Positions 22,320-34,200 of a stretch of DNA of 64,000 nucleotides are shown piece after piece (position 1 is the first letter of the stretch; the number at the start of each line of letters is the position of its first letter). Under the pieces are notes generated by a model. That model was not told the origin of the DNA and made no database searches. It saw only the letters and a program-made list of their open reading frames with translations. A program made the translations under genes and the position numbers. The DNA comes from Strigamia acuminata (Eukaryota > Arthropoda > Chilopoda > Geophilomorpha > Linotaeniidae), in assembly GCA_949358305.1 (NCBI GenBank), contig OX442314.1, forward strand, positions 33,599,608-33,663,607. The letters run 5' to 3'.

Positions 22320-22608
22320 TAAAACTCGTTTAAACGAGTTTGCAATTCGAAATAACGAGTTTACAACTCGAAGTAACGAGTTTGCAACTCGAAATAATGA
22401 GTTTGCAACTCGAAATAACGAGTTTGCAACTCCAAGTAACGAGTTTGCAACTCGAAATAACGAGTTTGCAACTCGAAATAACGAGTTTGCAAATCGAAAT
22501 AACGAGTTTGCAAATCGAAATAACGAGTTTGCAACTCGAATAATGAGTTTGCAACTCGAAATAATGAGTTTGCAACTCGAAATAACGAGTTTGCAACTCG
22601 AATAATGA
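22320..22608 (+). repeat. Minisatellite, 21-bp self-complementary unit, ~13 copies
   Basis: The unit AACGAGTTTGCAACTCGAAAT contains the palindrome CGAGTTTGCAACTCG, so every repeat can form its own small hairpin. Copies vary at a few positions (AATCG for ACTCG, AATGAG for AACGAG), and at least two units are one base shorter. The 21-bp length keeps all six frames open for long distances, which makes spurious ORFs. The array ends directly in a dynein heavy chain fragment. Confidence 0.95.
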
Positions 22609-22759
22609 GTTGCAGCCAGACGACGGCCGACTTGTGCAGCGTGCGCATCCACGCGGGTCTTCAGTCCTCGTCCTTGTTTTTCTCGTGGTCGTCCACGAGC
22701 GACGGCATCTTGAGCAGCTTGGCGATCGCGTCGTCACAAATTCGTCGCAAATTTGAGTC
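22608..22759 (-). pseudogene. Dynein heavy chain fragment with premature stop
   Basis: One minus-strand frame reads RRICDDAIAKLLKMPSLVDD, a charged linker, a TGA stop, then RPAWMRTLHKSAVVWLQLI. This matches the region near the C-terminus of cytoplasmic dynein 1 heavy chain, where animal proteins have PSLVDD followed by RPAWMRTLH and NWLQLIPQTL. Only about 50 codons remain. The stop falls just before RPAW. After LQLI the frame runs straight into the 21-bp minisatellite rather than dynein sequence. No start, splice sites or further dynein exons are visible nearby. It is a broken duplicated scrap of a motor-protein gene, not a working gene. Confidence 0.8.
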
Positions 22760-22977
22760 ATTTATATGTATATATATAGAATGCCCTATAATAAATATTA
22801 TTTCCCACACATTATAGATTCACACTTAAATATAACTCTAGATCCTAGATCCTAGAATTAAAGAAATTGAGCGCTGAATCTAGAAAACGATTTGGTCCTA
22901 TGAAAAATTTTACCATTTGTTCCCCGGGACTCAAAAAGTGAATTTAAAAAAATAACAAATCTTTAAATGGAAGCATT

Positions 22978-23148
22978 GTACACAAGGCTGGACTGGGAAC
23001 AAATTTATTGCCGGGAAATCTGGGTGTCCGGGCCACAATTAATGAAGTCGGGACAGGCCACAGCAGGCTGCGACAGACCACAGCGGCCACGGGCCACCGG
23101 GAAACTCCCGGTAGCCCGCCGGGCCAGTCCAGCACTGATTGTACATTG
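22978..23148. mobile_element. Foldback/MITE-like element with CTGGACTGG ends
   Basis: The left end reads ACAAGGCTGGACTGGG and the right end reads CCAGTCCAGCACTGATTGT, which are imperfect inverted complements. The ~170-bp interior has GGGCCAC/GTGGCCC-type inverted pieces and is GC-rich compared with the flanks. This matches a short non-autonomous DNA element. No clear target duplication was identified. Confidence 0.6.
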
Positions 23149-23404
23149 ATTGCACAGATCTTGCATTAATTAGTTCGACTTGAAATCAAAGTTAGCAGGT
23201 GTGTTTAAATCAACAAAGGCCAAAAATTGTTGAAAAAATTCGCCATCTCCAAACTAAATATATTAATATCTAAATATTAACAGCAAAAATTCTAAAACTG
23301 CCACTTACAACTATTTTTTGCTCTATAAACTATTAAATATCAATAATAACTCTATAACTAACAGCCGACAGTCAACGGCTAATAACTGACGGTCAACGGT
23401 CGAC

Positions 23405-23705
23405 AGTCGGACTCGCACGACGAAATACACACGCTCGCCAACACGAACACACGCTCGTCATCGCCAACACACGCTCGCCGATACCAACACACACTCGCAA
23501 GTCGCCAACACAACACACACGCTCGCCAATACCAACACACACTCGCAAGTCGCCAACACAACACGCACGCTCGCCAACACGAACACACGCTCGCCAACAC
23601 GAACACATGCCCGCCAATACCAACACACACTCGCCAGTCGCCAACACACGCTCGCCAACACGAACACACACTCGCCAATACCAACACACACTTGAAATGT
23701 GCTCC
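23405..23705 (+). repeat. Minisatellite arm A, CACACGCTCGCCAACA family
   Basis: Units of about 20-24 bp (CACACGCTCGCCAACACGAA, with CAATACCAACACACACTCG variants) are repeated about 13 times. The same unit recurs in reverse complement at 23745-24150, so the two arrays form a large inverted repeat around a ~40-50-bp centre. Confidence 0.92.
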
Positions 23706-23744
23706 GGTGCTGGTGCTGCACTGATTAAATGACCGTTGGCAGCA

Positions 23745-24150
23745 GGCGAGCGCGTTGGTGGTCGGCGAGTGGGTTCGTGTTGGCGAGGGCGAGCGTGTGT
23801 TGGCGATGGCGATCGTGTGTTCGTGTTGGCGAGCGTGTGTTGGTGTTGGCTAGTGTGTTGGCGATGGCGAGCGTGTGTTGGCGATGGCGAGCATGTGTTG
23901 GTGTTGGCGAGCATGTGTTGGTGTTGGCGAGCGTGTGTTGGTGTTGGCGAGCGTGTGTTGGCGACTTGCAAGTGTGTGTTGGTTATTGACGAGCGTGTGT
24001 GTTGGTGACTGGCGAGTGTGATTCAGTGTTGGCGAGTGTGATTCGGTCTTGGCGAGCGTGTGTTCGTGTTGGCGAGTGACCGAGCGTGTGTTGGTGTTGG
24101 CGAGCGTGTGTTCGTATTGACGAGCGTGTGTTGACGAGCGTGTGTTGGCC
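23745..24150 (-). repeat. Minisatellite arm B, inverted relative to arm A
   Basis: Units read GGCGAGCGTGTGTTGGTGTT and variants, the reverse complement of arm A. About 17-18 units are present. Spacer and arms together suggest a hairpin-type inversion during repeat growth. Confidence 0.92.
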
Positions 24151-24350
24151 ATGGCGAAATTTATTTCACTCTTACCTATATTAAATTCAGTTCAATCTTT
24201 GGTTATATTTAGTTTTATTATACTCCGTATTTAGTTCAATCTTTTCGATGTTGCAAGTAGACGACTTGCTTGGACGACTTGGGCACAAAAATCGGGGAAC
24301 ATGTGCCCCAGGTTGTAATTTCGTATGTCGCCACCAGAGCGTGCTAAACG

Positions 24351-24366
24351 ACTGCGCATGCGCAGT
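24351..24366. promoter_or_regulatory. Perfect 16-bp palindrome, NRF1-type site
   Basis: ACTGCGCATGCGCAGT is a perfect palindrome containing GCGCATGCGC, the consensus of nuclear respiratory factor 1, a common metazoan promoter factor. It lies in a locally GC-rich island, but I find no start codon or exon of a recognisable gene on either side. Confidence 0.5.
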
Positions 24367-25854
24367 CTGGGATCGCGCAAATCGTGAATTCGGAATCTTT
24401 TTTTTGTTTTTTGATTGTGTTTTAGTGGTTTTTAAATTTTAAAAGGGTTTTTTTTTTTTTTAAGGAAAAAAAAAATGTTTTGGGTGGTTTTATGCTTTTG
24501 GTTTTAATGTTTTGGGGGTTTGGAGAAATGGGAGTTGGGGGTGGGGAATTTATTGACAAAAAGTTTTTTTTTTTTTAAAAAAAAAAGAATTGAGTTTTAG
24601 TGAGTTTATGGAATTTTTTAGTGAGTTTATGCAATGTTTTTGATGATTTTTTGCAATATTTTAATGATTCCATGCACTTTTAAAAAATAATTTTGTGTAA
24701 TTTTAGACTTTTCTGCACTTTTTAATGATTTTCTGCACTTTTTGCACTATTTTATGCACTTTTTAATGATTTTATGCATTTTTTAATGATTTTATGCACT
24801 TTTTGAACTATTTTATGCACTTTTTAATGATTTTATGCACTTTTTAATGATTTTATGCACTTTTTAATGATTTTCTGCACTTTTTGAACTATTTTATGCA
24901 CTTTTTAATGATTTTATGCACTTTTTAATGATTTTATGCACTTTTTGAACTATTTTATGCACTTTCCTACGATTTTCTAAACTTCTTTAAAAATTCAATG
25001 TTTTTAATATTAAAAAATTTTTTTTTGGGAGTGTAGTGGTTGGGGATATTTATTGGAAAAAAAATGCCTTTCCAGTGAGTCAGATGGAATTCAGAGTAAA
25101 GGATTAGTATTTTAGGTGGTGTCAATGAGATTACGCTGATAAATCGGTCAAAGGGAAGGGTGAAGGGTGAAGGTTAAGGGTCCAGAATGTTTTTCTCTCT
25201 CATTTTTCAGGGTCAAGGGACTGTTGTGGTGAAATTAACATTCAGGTAAACATTAAATATTAACATCACCTTGAATTGCATTCAGATTTTTTCTCTCTGC
25301 TAATCTGCCGTTAAATTATGTGCTTCCTTTGTGAGCTGTAGTGGGAATAAATTGGCGGAAGTAAATATTAAATAGACAAATCTAAGTTGTGAGCTGGCAA
25401 TTTGTATGGTCAGATTTACAGGGTGTGTGATTGTGTGTAATACTGTATTTTATTTTATTTATTTTTATTTTTATTTATTTTTTTTTCATTTTCTGAAAAT
25501 AATAAATTATTGCTGGTTTTAATTTCCAGTGAGTTTTCTTTGCAAATGCTCAGCTTGAGGCTGTGTATTTAGGTCAGCTTTCAGGAGGATTATAAACGAT
25601 GTGCACGTTTTGTGGTTAGTGATAATTGAACCAATGAGTTTTTAATTGGTTTGGTTGCTGGTCGGAAGAAATCAAATGTCAAGTGATCGAAGCGTGGATT
25701 AATATGGTCAAACGCAGACGGTTTGGCTTTCTAGGATTTTTATGTGGATTTCAGGGCTTTCGTATGGATTAGGGATTTTGTAGGGATTTTTTGTAGATTT
25801 TAGGGATTTCGACGGGATTTTAGGGATTTTTTTAGGAATTTACTGTAGATTTCT
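24367..25854. other. Gene-free AT-rich DNA with TGCAC-type repeats
   Basis: At 24690-24985 there is a minisatellite of 20-bp units (TTTTTAATGATTTTATGCAC, with a TTTTTGAACTATTTTATGCAC variant), about 14 copies. Long A/T runs flank it. From 25070 to 25854 no repeat or ORF stands out, apart from GGGATTT-type words leading into the next array. Confidence 0.7.
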
Positions 25855-26350
25855 AGGATTTTGCAGAGATTTACTCAATATTTCAGGGATTTCGTAGAGA
25901 TTTACTCAATATTTCAGGGATTTCGTAGAGATTTACTCAATATTTCAGGGATTTCGTAGAGATTTACTCAATATTTCAGGGATTTCGTAGAGATTTACTC
26001 AATATTTCAGGGATTTCGTAGAGATTTACTCAATATTTCAGGGATTTTGTAGAGATTTACTCAATATTTCAGGGATTTCGTAGAGATTTACTCAATATTT
26101 CAGGGATTTCGTAGAGATTTACTCAATATTTCAGGGATTTCGTAGAGATTTACTCAATATTTCAGGGATTTCGTAGAGATTTACTCAATATTTTAGGGAT
26201 TTCGTAGAGATTTACTCAATATTTCAGGGATTTCGTAGAGATTTACTCAATATTTCAGGGATTTCGTAGAGATTTACTCAATATTTCATGGATTACGTAA
26301 AGATTTACTCAATATTTTAGGGAATTCGTAGAGATTTACTCAGTATTTCA
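25855..26350 (+). repeat. Minisatellite, 31-bp unit, ~15-16 copies
   Basis: The unit is GGGATTTCGTAGAGATTTAC followed by TCAATATTTCA. Central copies are almost identical and the edge copies are degenerate (GGATTACGTAAAG near the right end). It resembles the GATTTC-rich arrays in the GPCR intron in word usage, but the unit is different. Confidence 0.95.
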
Positions 26351-26880
26351 GGGGTGTCTTGGATTTACATCAGATTTCAAATGAATTTCATATAAATTGA
26401 CTGTAGATTTGGTGTGTATTTTAGAGATTTCAGGAATTTGTTGGATTTGAAAGGGATTTGGTATTATTTGACGGATTTCTTAGCGAAACAATACGAATTT
26501 GATGGGATTTCCTACAGATTTGCGATGGAATTGATCGGGCTTTCAGACATTTTCTGCAACTCTTCTCACATGATTTCCTCAAATTAATAAATCTTAAATT
26601 GGCTCGAACGAATGTACAAATACCGAAATTAAAAATATTTTTCCTACATTTTGTAATTATTTTTAAAAAAATACATACCACCGAGCACGTTCTTCTTACA
26701 TTCAACACCATGTTAATGGTAACTTTAAAAATAAAATCATTTTTGCATACTTGTTTTCAATTTTAAAATTCCCGCCGCATCATAACGTCAATCCGCCATC
26801 TCACGACGAAAAACTCAACCAAACACCAACCTCGCTTTCGTAACACATTTCCCATGATCCCTAAAAGTTCACCATGGTAT

Positions 26881-28045
<1,165 letters not shown>

Positions 28046-28325
28046 CCCCATTTGATTGGAGTGTGGGTATTTATGACATCATTGGCTATTCTAAGGAATA
28101 ATGTCAATTGTATTGTTCTTTTTATTTTCCTTGTTTTAACAACGATAATAAAAGTTAGTGTAAATTTTGCATCCATCGACTGTGTGTGCGCATGAGTTTT
28201 TTCCGAGATTTTTACATTCTTCAAGCTGCGACGAGCTTGAATCGGGTTTAAACAATTGGACTAAAAGATTTACAAGAGGCGACGCTCTTGTGTCGTTTTT
28301 GATCACATTTTTGAGAACTTGCAGT

Positions 28326-28590
28326 GTGTTGGGGTACCGTTGTTCTCATGTACGTACAAAACGTAAACAAAAAAACAAACCGCACAGATAAATAATAATA
28401 ATTTGCCAAAAATTTACCCTAAATTCATTTTACATATGTGAATTTTTGTCGAAATTGGCTGAAATTTACTCAAAATATGTGAAATTGTGTCGAAATTGGC
28501 CGAAATTAGCCAAAATTTACCCTGAAAATCTGAAATTTTGCCGAAATTTTGCATAAATTTTGGAGAAATAATGTCGAGATGCATGAAATC
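28326..28590. repeat. Dispersed repeat, copy 1 (partner at 29556-29835)
   Basis: Starts TTGGGGTACCGTTGTTCTC and runs through ATGTACGTACAAAACG into a segment of AAATTTACCCTGAAAATCTG-type words. The copy at 29556-29835 is collinear with small changes. A BEL-type solo LTR lies between the two copies. Confidence 0.88.
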
Positions 28591-29015
28591 GGTTAAAAGG
28601 GCTTGTAAATCAAGGTTACATTGCACGTACTAATTGTATTCAGCAAACAAGTTTTGTTGAAAATTGTAAAAAGTTCAATTTTTATAAAATAACAAAGAAA
28701 TTAAATTGATGATGGTTTATTTTTTTAAAAAAAAAATCACTTTTTTGTTTTCAATTCTAAATCATTTTTCCAAATAAGTTCTTTCAACTGACGTAAGCCT
28801 GAAATTGCAAGTCGAGGAATTGCAGAGCGAAATAAAAAATTCTAGTGAAATTTGTCAAATATGAGGTAAACTGGTTAAATGGTTAAATAATAAAAAAAGG
28901 ATTATTTTATTTAGATAAAATATTATAATAAAACAAGTACAGTGTGCTGATCGCACGTGTTACGTCTTTGGTCAAAGACGTGTATGTTACACATACATTA
29001 TTTCTGGATGTATAC

Positions 29016-29291
29016 TGTAAAAACTGGCGTTTGTAGAGAGAGTGGAGTTCGTACGAGATCAACAGAACAAAACGAGGTCAAGCAGTGAAGTCGACTTCCA
29101 GGAGGTGTTTCTGAATGAGATTCGATGACGCGCAACAGGAAGCGTATGCAAAGTGTCATAAATTATCGTAATATTCTTTTGTTATCTTGATTTTGTATCT
29201 GTGAACCCCAAATAAAATCACAAGTGATCCTGTTTTTGTGAGTGAAGCAAGATTTTTTTCCGTCAAAGTTAGAATCCAGCAGAATCGTAAT
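29016..29291 (+). mobile_element. Solo LTR related to the BEL/Pao element
   Basis: Starts TGTAAAAACTGGCG, like the 5' LTR of the intact element. Along its length it shares TTCCAGGAGGTGTTTCTGA, GATGACGCG and AAGTGTCATAAATTAT with that LTR. TATAC on both sides (29011-29015 and 29292-29296) is a 5-bp target duplication. The sequence is clearly diverged from 706-1034, so it is a different or older subfamily. No internal region remains, as expected after LTR-LTR recombination. Confidence 0.82.
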
Positions 29292-29555
29292 TATACATAC
29301 TTTTTTCGGGTGGGTCCAAATGTGCGCAAGAACGTATACAAACGTTACAGCTTTTTTTGTAGACGCTAATTAAAAAAAACGGCTGCCAAACTGCCGGCCT
29401 TTGATAACTGCGAGATCTTATATTCATGTGCGGTTTAGTGCGCGCGTTTGAGATCATGTTTTTGTGGTAATTAATTTGGCCATGCATATTTTTACATACG
29501 TACGTAAGAATAGCCGTACGCTATTTTCACGTATTTACGTGAGAATAGCCGTCCC

Positions 29556-29835
29556 TGTTGGGGTACATTGTTCTCATGTACGTACAAAACGTAAATAAAA
29601 AACAAACCCCACATATAAATAATAATAATTTGCCCAAAATTTACCCTAAATATCTGAAAATTGACCGAAATTTATTTTACATATATGAATTTTTGTCGAA
29701 ATTAGATGAAATTTACTCAAAATATGTGAAATTGTGTCGAAATTAGCCGAAATTAGCCAAAATTTACCCTGAAAATCTGAAATTTTGCCAAAATTTTGCA
29801 TAAATTTTGGAGAAATAATGTCGATATTTACAAAA
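29556..29835. repeat. Dispersed repeat, copy 2 (partner at 28326-28590)
   Basis: Direct repeat of the 28.3-kb copy, beginning TTGGGGTACATTGTTCTC. An extra segment near 29655 is absent from copy 1. Confidence 0.88.
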
Positions 29836-30580
29836 AATCTCAAATTATGGCAAAATTAATTGAAAATTTCTGAAATTATTGTAAGTATATCCACAAATTG
29901 TGGAATTTAGTTGATAATACAGGAAAAATCTTGACAGTTAAATTGACATTTTAATTTCCTTTAAGGAATTGGTTACATTGCAATCCTCGTACTCGCTGCG
30001 AGATCAGTTCGATGTTCAATCTTGGGATTTCTTCCTACACCATGCAGAAAGATTAAAGACGGAATGGAAAGTGATTAAACACTTAAAATATGAAATTTAA
30101 AAAAATATATAAATGTTTTTAAAGGCTTTTATTAAAGGCTTTTATTTAACTTGACATGAACGTTTGTGTGTGTGTGTGGGGGGTTCAACTTCCGGTTTGT
30201 GCAATACCTCAAGAAAATGAATTAAGAAATGAATGAATTAATTAATTAATTGACTTTTCTGGTGCAGTTTTTGGTTTAGTTTTCAACAAGATGATAGAAT
30301 AAACAGTTAATATAGTTAAAAGGAAGAAAATGGCAAATTACTGAAAAATTTTGACAAACCGGAGCGCTACCTGGCGGATTCCGTTTGCTACAATGTATGC
30401 CAAAATACGTTTTTTAATGTTTGCTATGTCGAAACCAAGCTCATTTTGAAGAGCGGACAATTCCGCACAAGCCTGTATTTATTCTATTGCGATTCGGTCG
30501 TAAAAGAGTATCGATTCGGCGATCTTAGCGGGCGATCGAATAGGAAATTTATGCAAAATTTGGATTCGACCAATAAAAAA

Positions 30581-30862
30581 TCAAATATTTTGAAAAAAGG
30601 ACCAATTAGAATGTTTAAACAAAGTTTCCTGTGTAGATTTTGCCGCTGAAAACGATGGCGCTAATAACTTTTCGACCAGATTAACGGTTGACTTTTTATC
30701 AGCAAAAAATGATCTTATTTGTGTAATTTCATCCAAAGTGTACAACATAAAAGCCTTTTTCCAAAAACGTAGTTGTTTTACTTGTTCATTTCCAGGTGTT
30801 AATGGTGTCTGACCTAGTTCTAAAACACACGGTACTGGGCGTTTTGTTATGTTCTGGTTCAT
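30581..30862 (-). CDS. Hypothetical ORF, 93 aa, possible gene fragment
   Basis: Begins at an ATG (30862) and encodes a mixed, protein-like sequence (ITKRPVPCVLELGQTPLTPG, then KQLRFWKKAFMLYTLDEI). I do not recognise it. A ~43-bp piece including the KQLRFWKKAF codons is present again at about 37366-37408 in the same orientation, beyond the big transposon ORF. The two pieces therefore flank the transposon, as could happen if the element carried or duplicated it. It may be an exon of an accessory transposon gene or a fragment of a host gene. Confidence 0.3.
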   Translation of the reverse strand: MNQNITKRPVPCVLELGQTPLTPGNEQVKQLRFWKKAFMLYTLDEITQIRSFFADKKSTVNLVEKLLAPSFSAAKSTQETLFKHSNWSFFQNI

Positions 30863-31269
30863 AATTTCATTAAAATTCAGCTTATTTTATTTATCTGTGT
30901 GGTTTATTTTGTTTACGTTTTGTTTCGTGAAGAATTGTGTGAATTTAATTTAATTTAATTATATTTTACTTTATTTTATTTTAATTTAATTTTATTTATT
31001 TACAATGCGCCCAATCGCAATGCGCCCATTTGGTCCCTGCCCAGCTTTTTCATCAAAATTACTATGAATTGGGCTTGTGAATTTTCAAATATACATATAT
31101 CTGTGCTCCAATTTCGCAGTTTATCACTGATCACTGATCACGACTAATACGGGCAAGTTCTACGACTACAACGAATTGGCAAGTTATTTGGTAAGTATTC
31201 TGTAAATTATTTAGTTATTTAGCAAGTTTAGCAAGTTTAGCAAGTTTAGCAAGCTTAGTTATAAAAAAA

Positions 31270-34200
31270 ATGGTTTTTAAATGTAAACAGACAAGAGATA
31301 TCTCTGATCATGATTTATTATGTGCAATACAATCAGAAATTAAAACCAAGGCTGAAAACCCAATCTTTAACCAATGGACTAATGAAAATTGTTTTTGGGC
31401 CGATATTCTTTTTAGACTTGATTATCCAAATAAATACCTGTTTCGAGAGCAGCTTTATGATAGGTGGTTTAGGAAAATTAAAAAACTCTTTGATGAGAGT
31501 GAGATTGAAATTGATTGTGCTTTACCTGTCATAATTCCACATTTAAGCAGTGTTGCTGAAATTGATAGAATGGATACTGTTTTGGCTTTAACAAACCCAC
31601 GAAGCAAACTGAGAATACAACCACAAAAAAGTAGTAAAGTACTAGCCAACAAACTAGCCAATCAATCTAAGCTAAGAAAACATCCACCAAAAAATAGTAA
31701 AGTAATAGCCAATTACTCAGAGTTAAAGACATTCTGTTTTTGCAAAAAAGTTAATGATGATGGACATTATGTTGAATGCACAGATTGTAAAGATTGGTAC
31801 CACTTTAGTTGTTTAGGAGTGTCTGATAATGATTTGGATAGTATTAATGCTATAAGGACAAATGAGAAGTGGAAATGTTCTAAATGCAAATGGAAAAATG
31901 ATAAACCAAGAGGATTTGTTAATGGTTTTAGTAACTGTTGGCTAAGTAGTTTAATGCAGGCATTGCATTCAACAAATGCTATTGAATGCATCTTAAAAGT
32001 TGATTCAACTAGTCCAAACAAGTGCTTGTTGCCTTTTCAATCACTGTTGAAAGAAATGGATAATAAAGTAGTGAAAACGGCAATTCCATGCAGTCTATTC
32101 CAAAATCTTTTGGTTAAAACTGATTTTCATATCTGGCAGTTTACAGATAAATCAGATCCAAGTAAGCAACAAGATCCAATAGAATTTTATAACGTTGTTT
32201 TGGCTAGATTTCTGGAATTATTGAACATAAATCCATTTACACACAGCACTGAAACTTATACATGTGAACCGTGTAAAATTAATAACGAAATGAATAGTCC
32301 TTTAGCTGTAATATATGTTGGAAAAAATTTAGATAACACCTTACGGTCAATCAATAAAGATTTCTTTTCAACATATACACAACCTGTTCAAAGTGAGTGT
32401 TTTCGTTGTTTAGAAAATACTTACTGGACAAAGAATGTTATAAAAGAAGTTCCAGAAACATTACTCTTCTCTTTTCCTAATAAAGTTACACATGTCTGCA
32501 ATGAGTTAGAAATCCAGTGTGAGAATGGTGATATATGGCAATACAGATTGCATTCTAATATTTTATATCGCAATATAGATGACAATGACAATAAAGGCCA
32601 TTATTTAACATGCAGATGGTTAGACTTTGAGTCAGTAGTTTTGTGTGATGATACAAAAGTAGAATTTGTCAGTGTGCCATGTGCTAATCAGCTTATTAAA
32701 CAGGAAGGTGTTGCAGCAGTGTACAATCTGCAAAGTAAAAAACAAGCAACAGAAGAACGCACCAATTGTAGCAGCCTAGTTAAAGAAAATAAGATAACTA
32801 TGGAAGAAACAGATAGCGACACAGAGTCTTACAATAGTCCTGAAGTGTACAATCTGCAAAGTAAAAAACAAGCAACAGAAGAATGCACCAATTGTAGCAG
32901 CCTAGTTAAAGAAAATAAGATAACTATGGAAGAAACAGATAGCGACACAGAGTCTTACAATAGTCCTGAAGTGTACAATCTGCAAAGTAAAAAACAAGCA
33001 ACAGAAGAATGCACCAATTGTAGCAGCCTAGTTAAAGAAAATAAGATAACTATGGAAGAAACAGATAGCGACACAGAGTCTTACAATAGTCCTGAAGGCA
33101 CTGATTCAAATAGTGAAACAATGACCACCAATGCAGATGGTGGTGTTAACATCTGTACTTCTGAGCTGCAAAATGAGTTTTCAATAAAACAACATAAATG
33201 GGAAAAATTGACTGTAAAACAGAAGCGTAATACACTTACAAGTGATTGGACAAATGTTTTTGATAAATGGTTGCGTAAGCTAAATCCATACTGTACCCTC
33301 TGTTTTAAAAAGCACTATGTTCCTACCAAAAACAGTAGAAAAATAAAATCAAACACTATATTCCGGACAAACGGAAAATGTATTAATGAGGATTGCACAT
33401 GTAAGTTTACTGTTGTAATGTCTCAAGATCTGTCCTGCGAGGTAAAATGGTTTGGTAAAATTACACATAAGCCCGGATCATATTCTGCCAGAAAGATATC
33501 ATCAAGTGTTCGCAGATCTTTGAAAAAGGAGTTACGATATAGTAAAAATCCAAAAGCTCTTTATTTTGAAAAGCTGAAAAATATTCCAGAGGAGAGTTTT
33601 AACGCTGGAAATTTAACTGGGGTGGGCCTGAATGCTAAAATCTACAAGCAAATTGCGCATGAGGCAAGAAAAGAACATAGAAAAGATGACAACATTTTTG
33701 TAAGTTTAGATAAAATAAAAACATGTATAGATAGTAAAAACCTAGTAAAACCCAAACTAGATGGAATTTTTTTACAAGCCATCAGCATGCATCCTGCATA
33801 TTATATGGCATGGACTGATTATGGGATTGAACTTTTTCACAAATATGCAGTTACTGATGCAGTTTTTATTGATGCGACAGGAAGTGTTGCTCACAACATA
33901 GGTGGAAATAAGAATAAAAAATTTTATTATTACTCCATTATTATACGTAATCCAAAGGCTGTTAATACAATGCCATGTTCTGTAGCAGAGCTAGTTACAA
34001 GTCAGCATAATGGACCCATGATTACTAATTTTTTGTATAAATTCAGATATGATGAAAAACGTTTATATGGTCACAATGGTAATTGCAGCCCTAGAATGTT
34101 TTGTTGTGATCAAAGTTTAGTTCTGATAAATTCTGTACTTTTTGTTTTCAATCTTGAAACGCTCAACGAGTACTTGCAGAGGTGTTGGAAAATATTGAAT

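Noticed and set aside
22275-22761. Long ORFs in several frames with NEFATR-type repeats
   Set aside because: A 21-bp unit without stops in most frames; only the dynein-like block at the right end has real protein similarity.
23379-24152. Cys/Trp/Val-rich ORFs up to 192 aa
   Set aside because: Translation of the inverted minisatellite; no domain and no start context.
25855-26350. Regulatory array or origin
   Set aside because: No feature beyond a tandem 31-bp unit; I keep it only as a minisatellite.
26430-26711. 93-aa minus-strand ORF
   Set aside because: Has an ATG and a plausible donor nearby but no similarity, and its tail is formed by GGATTT repeat words.
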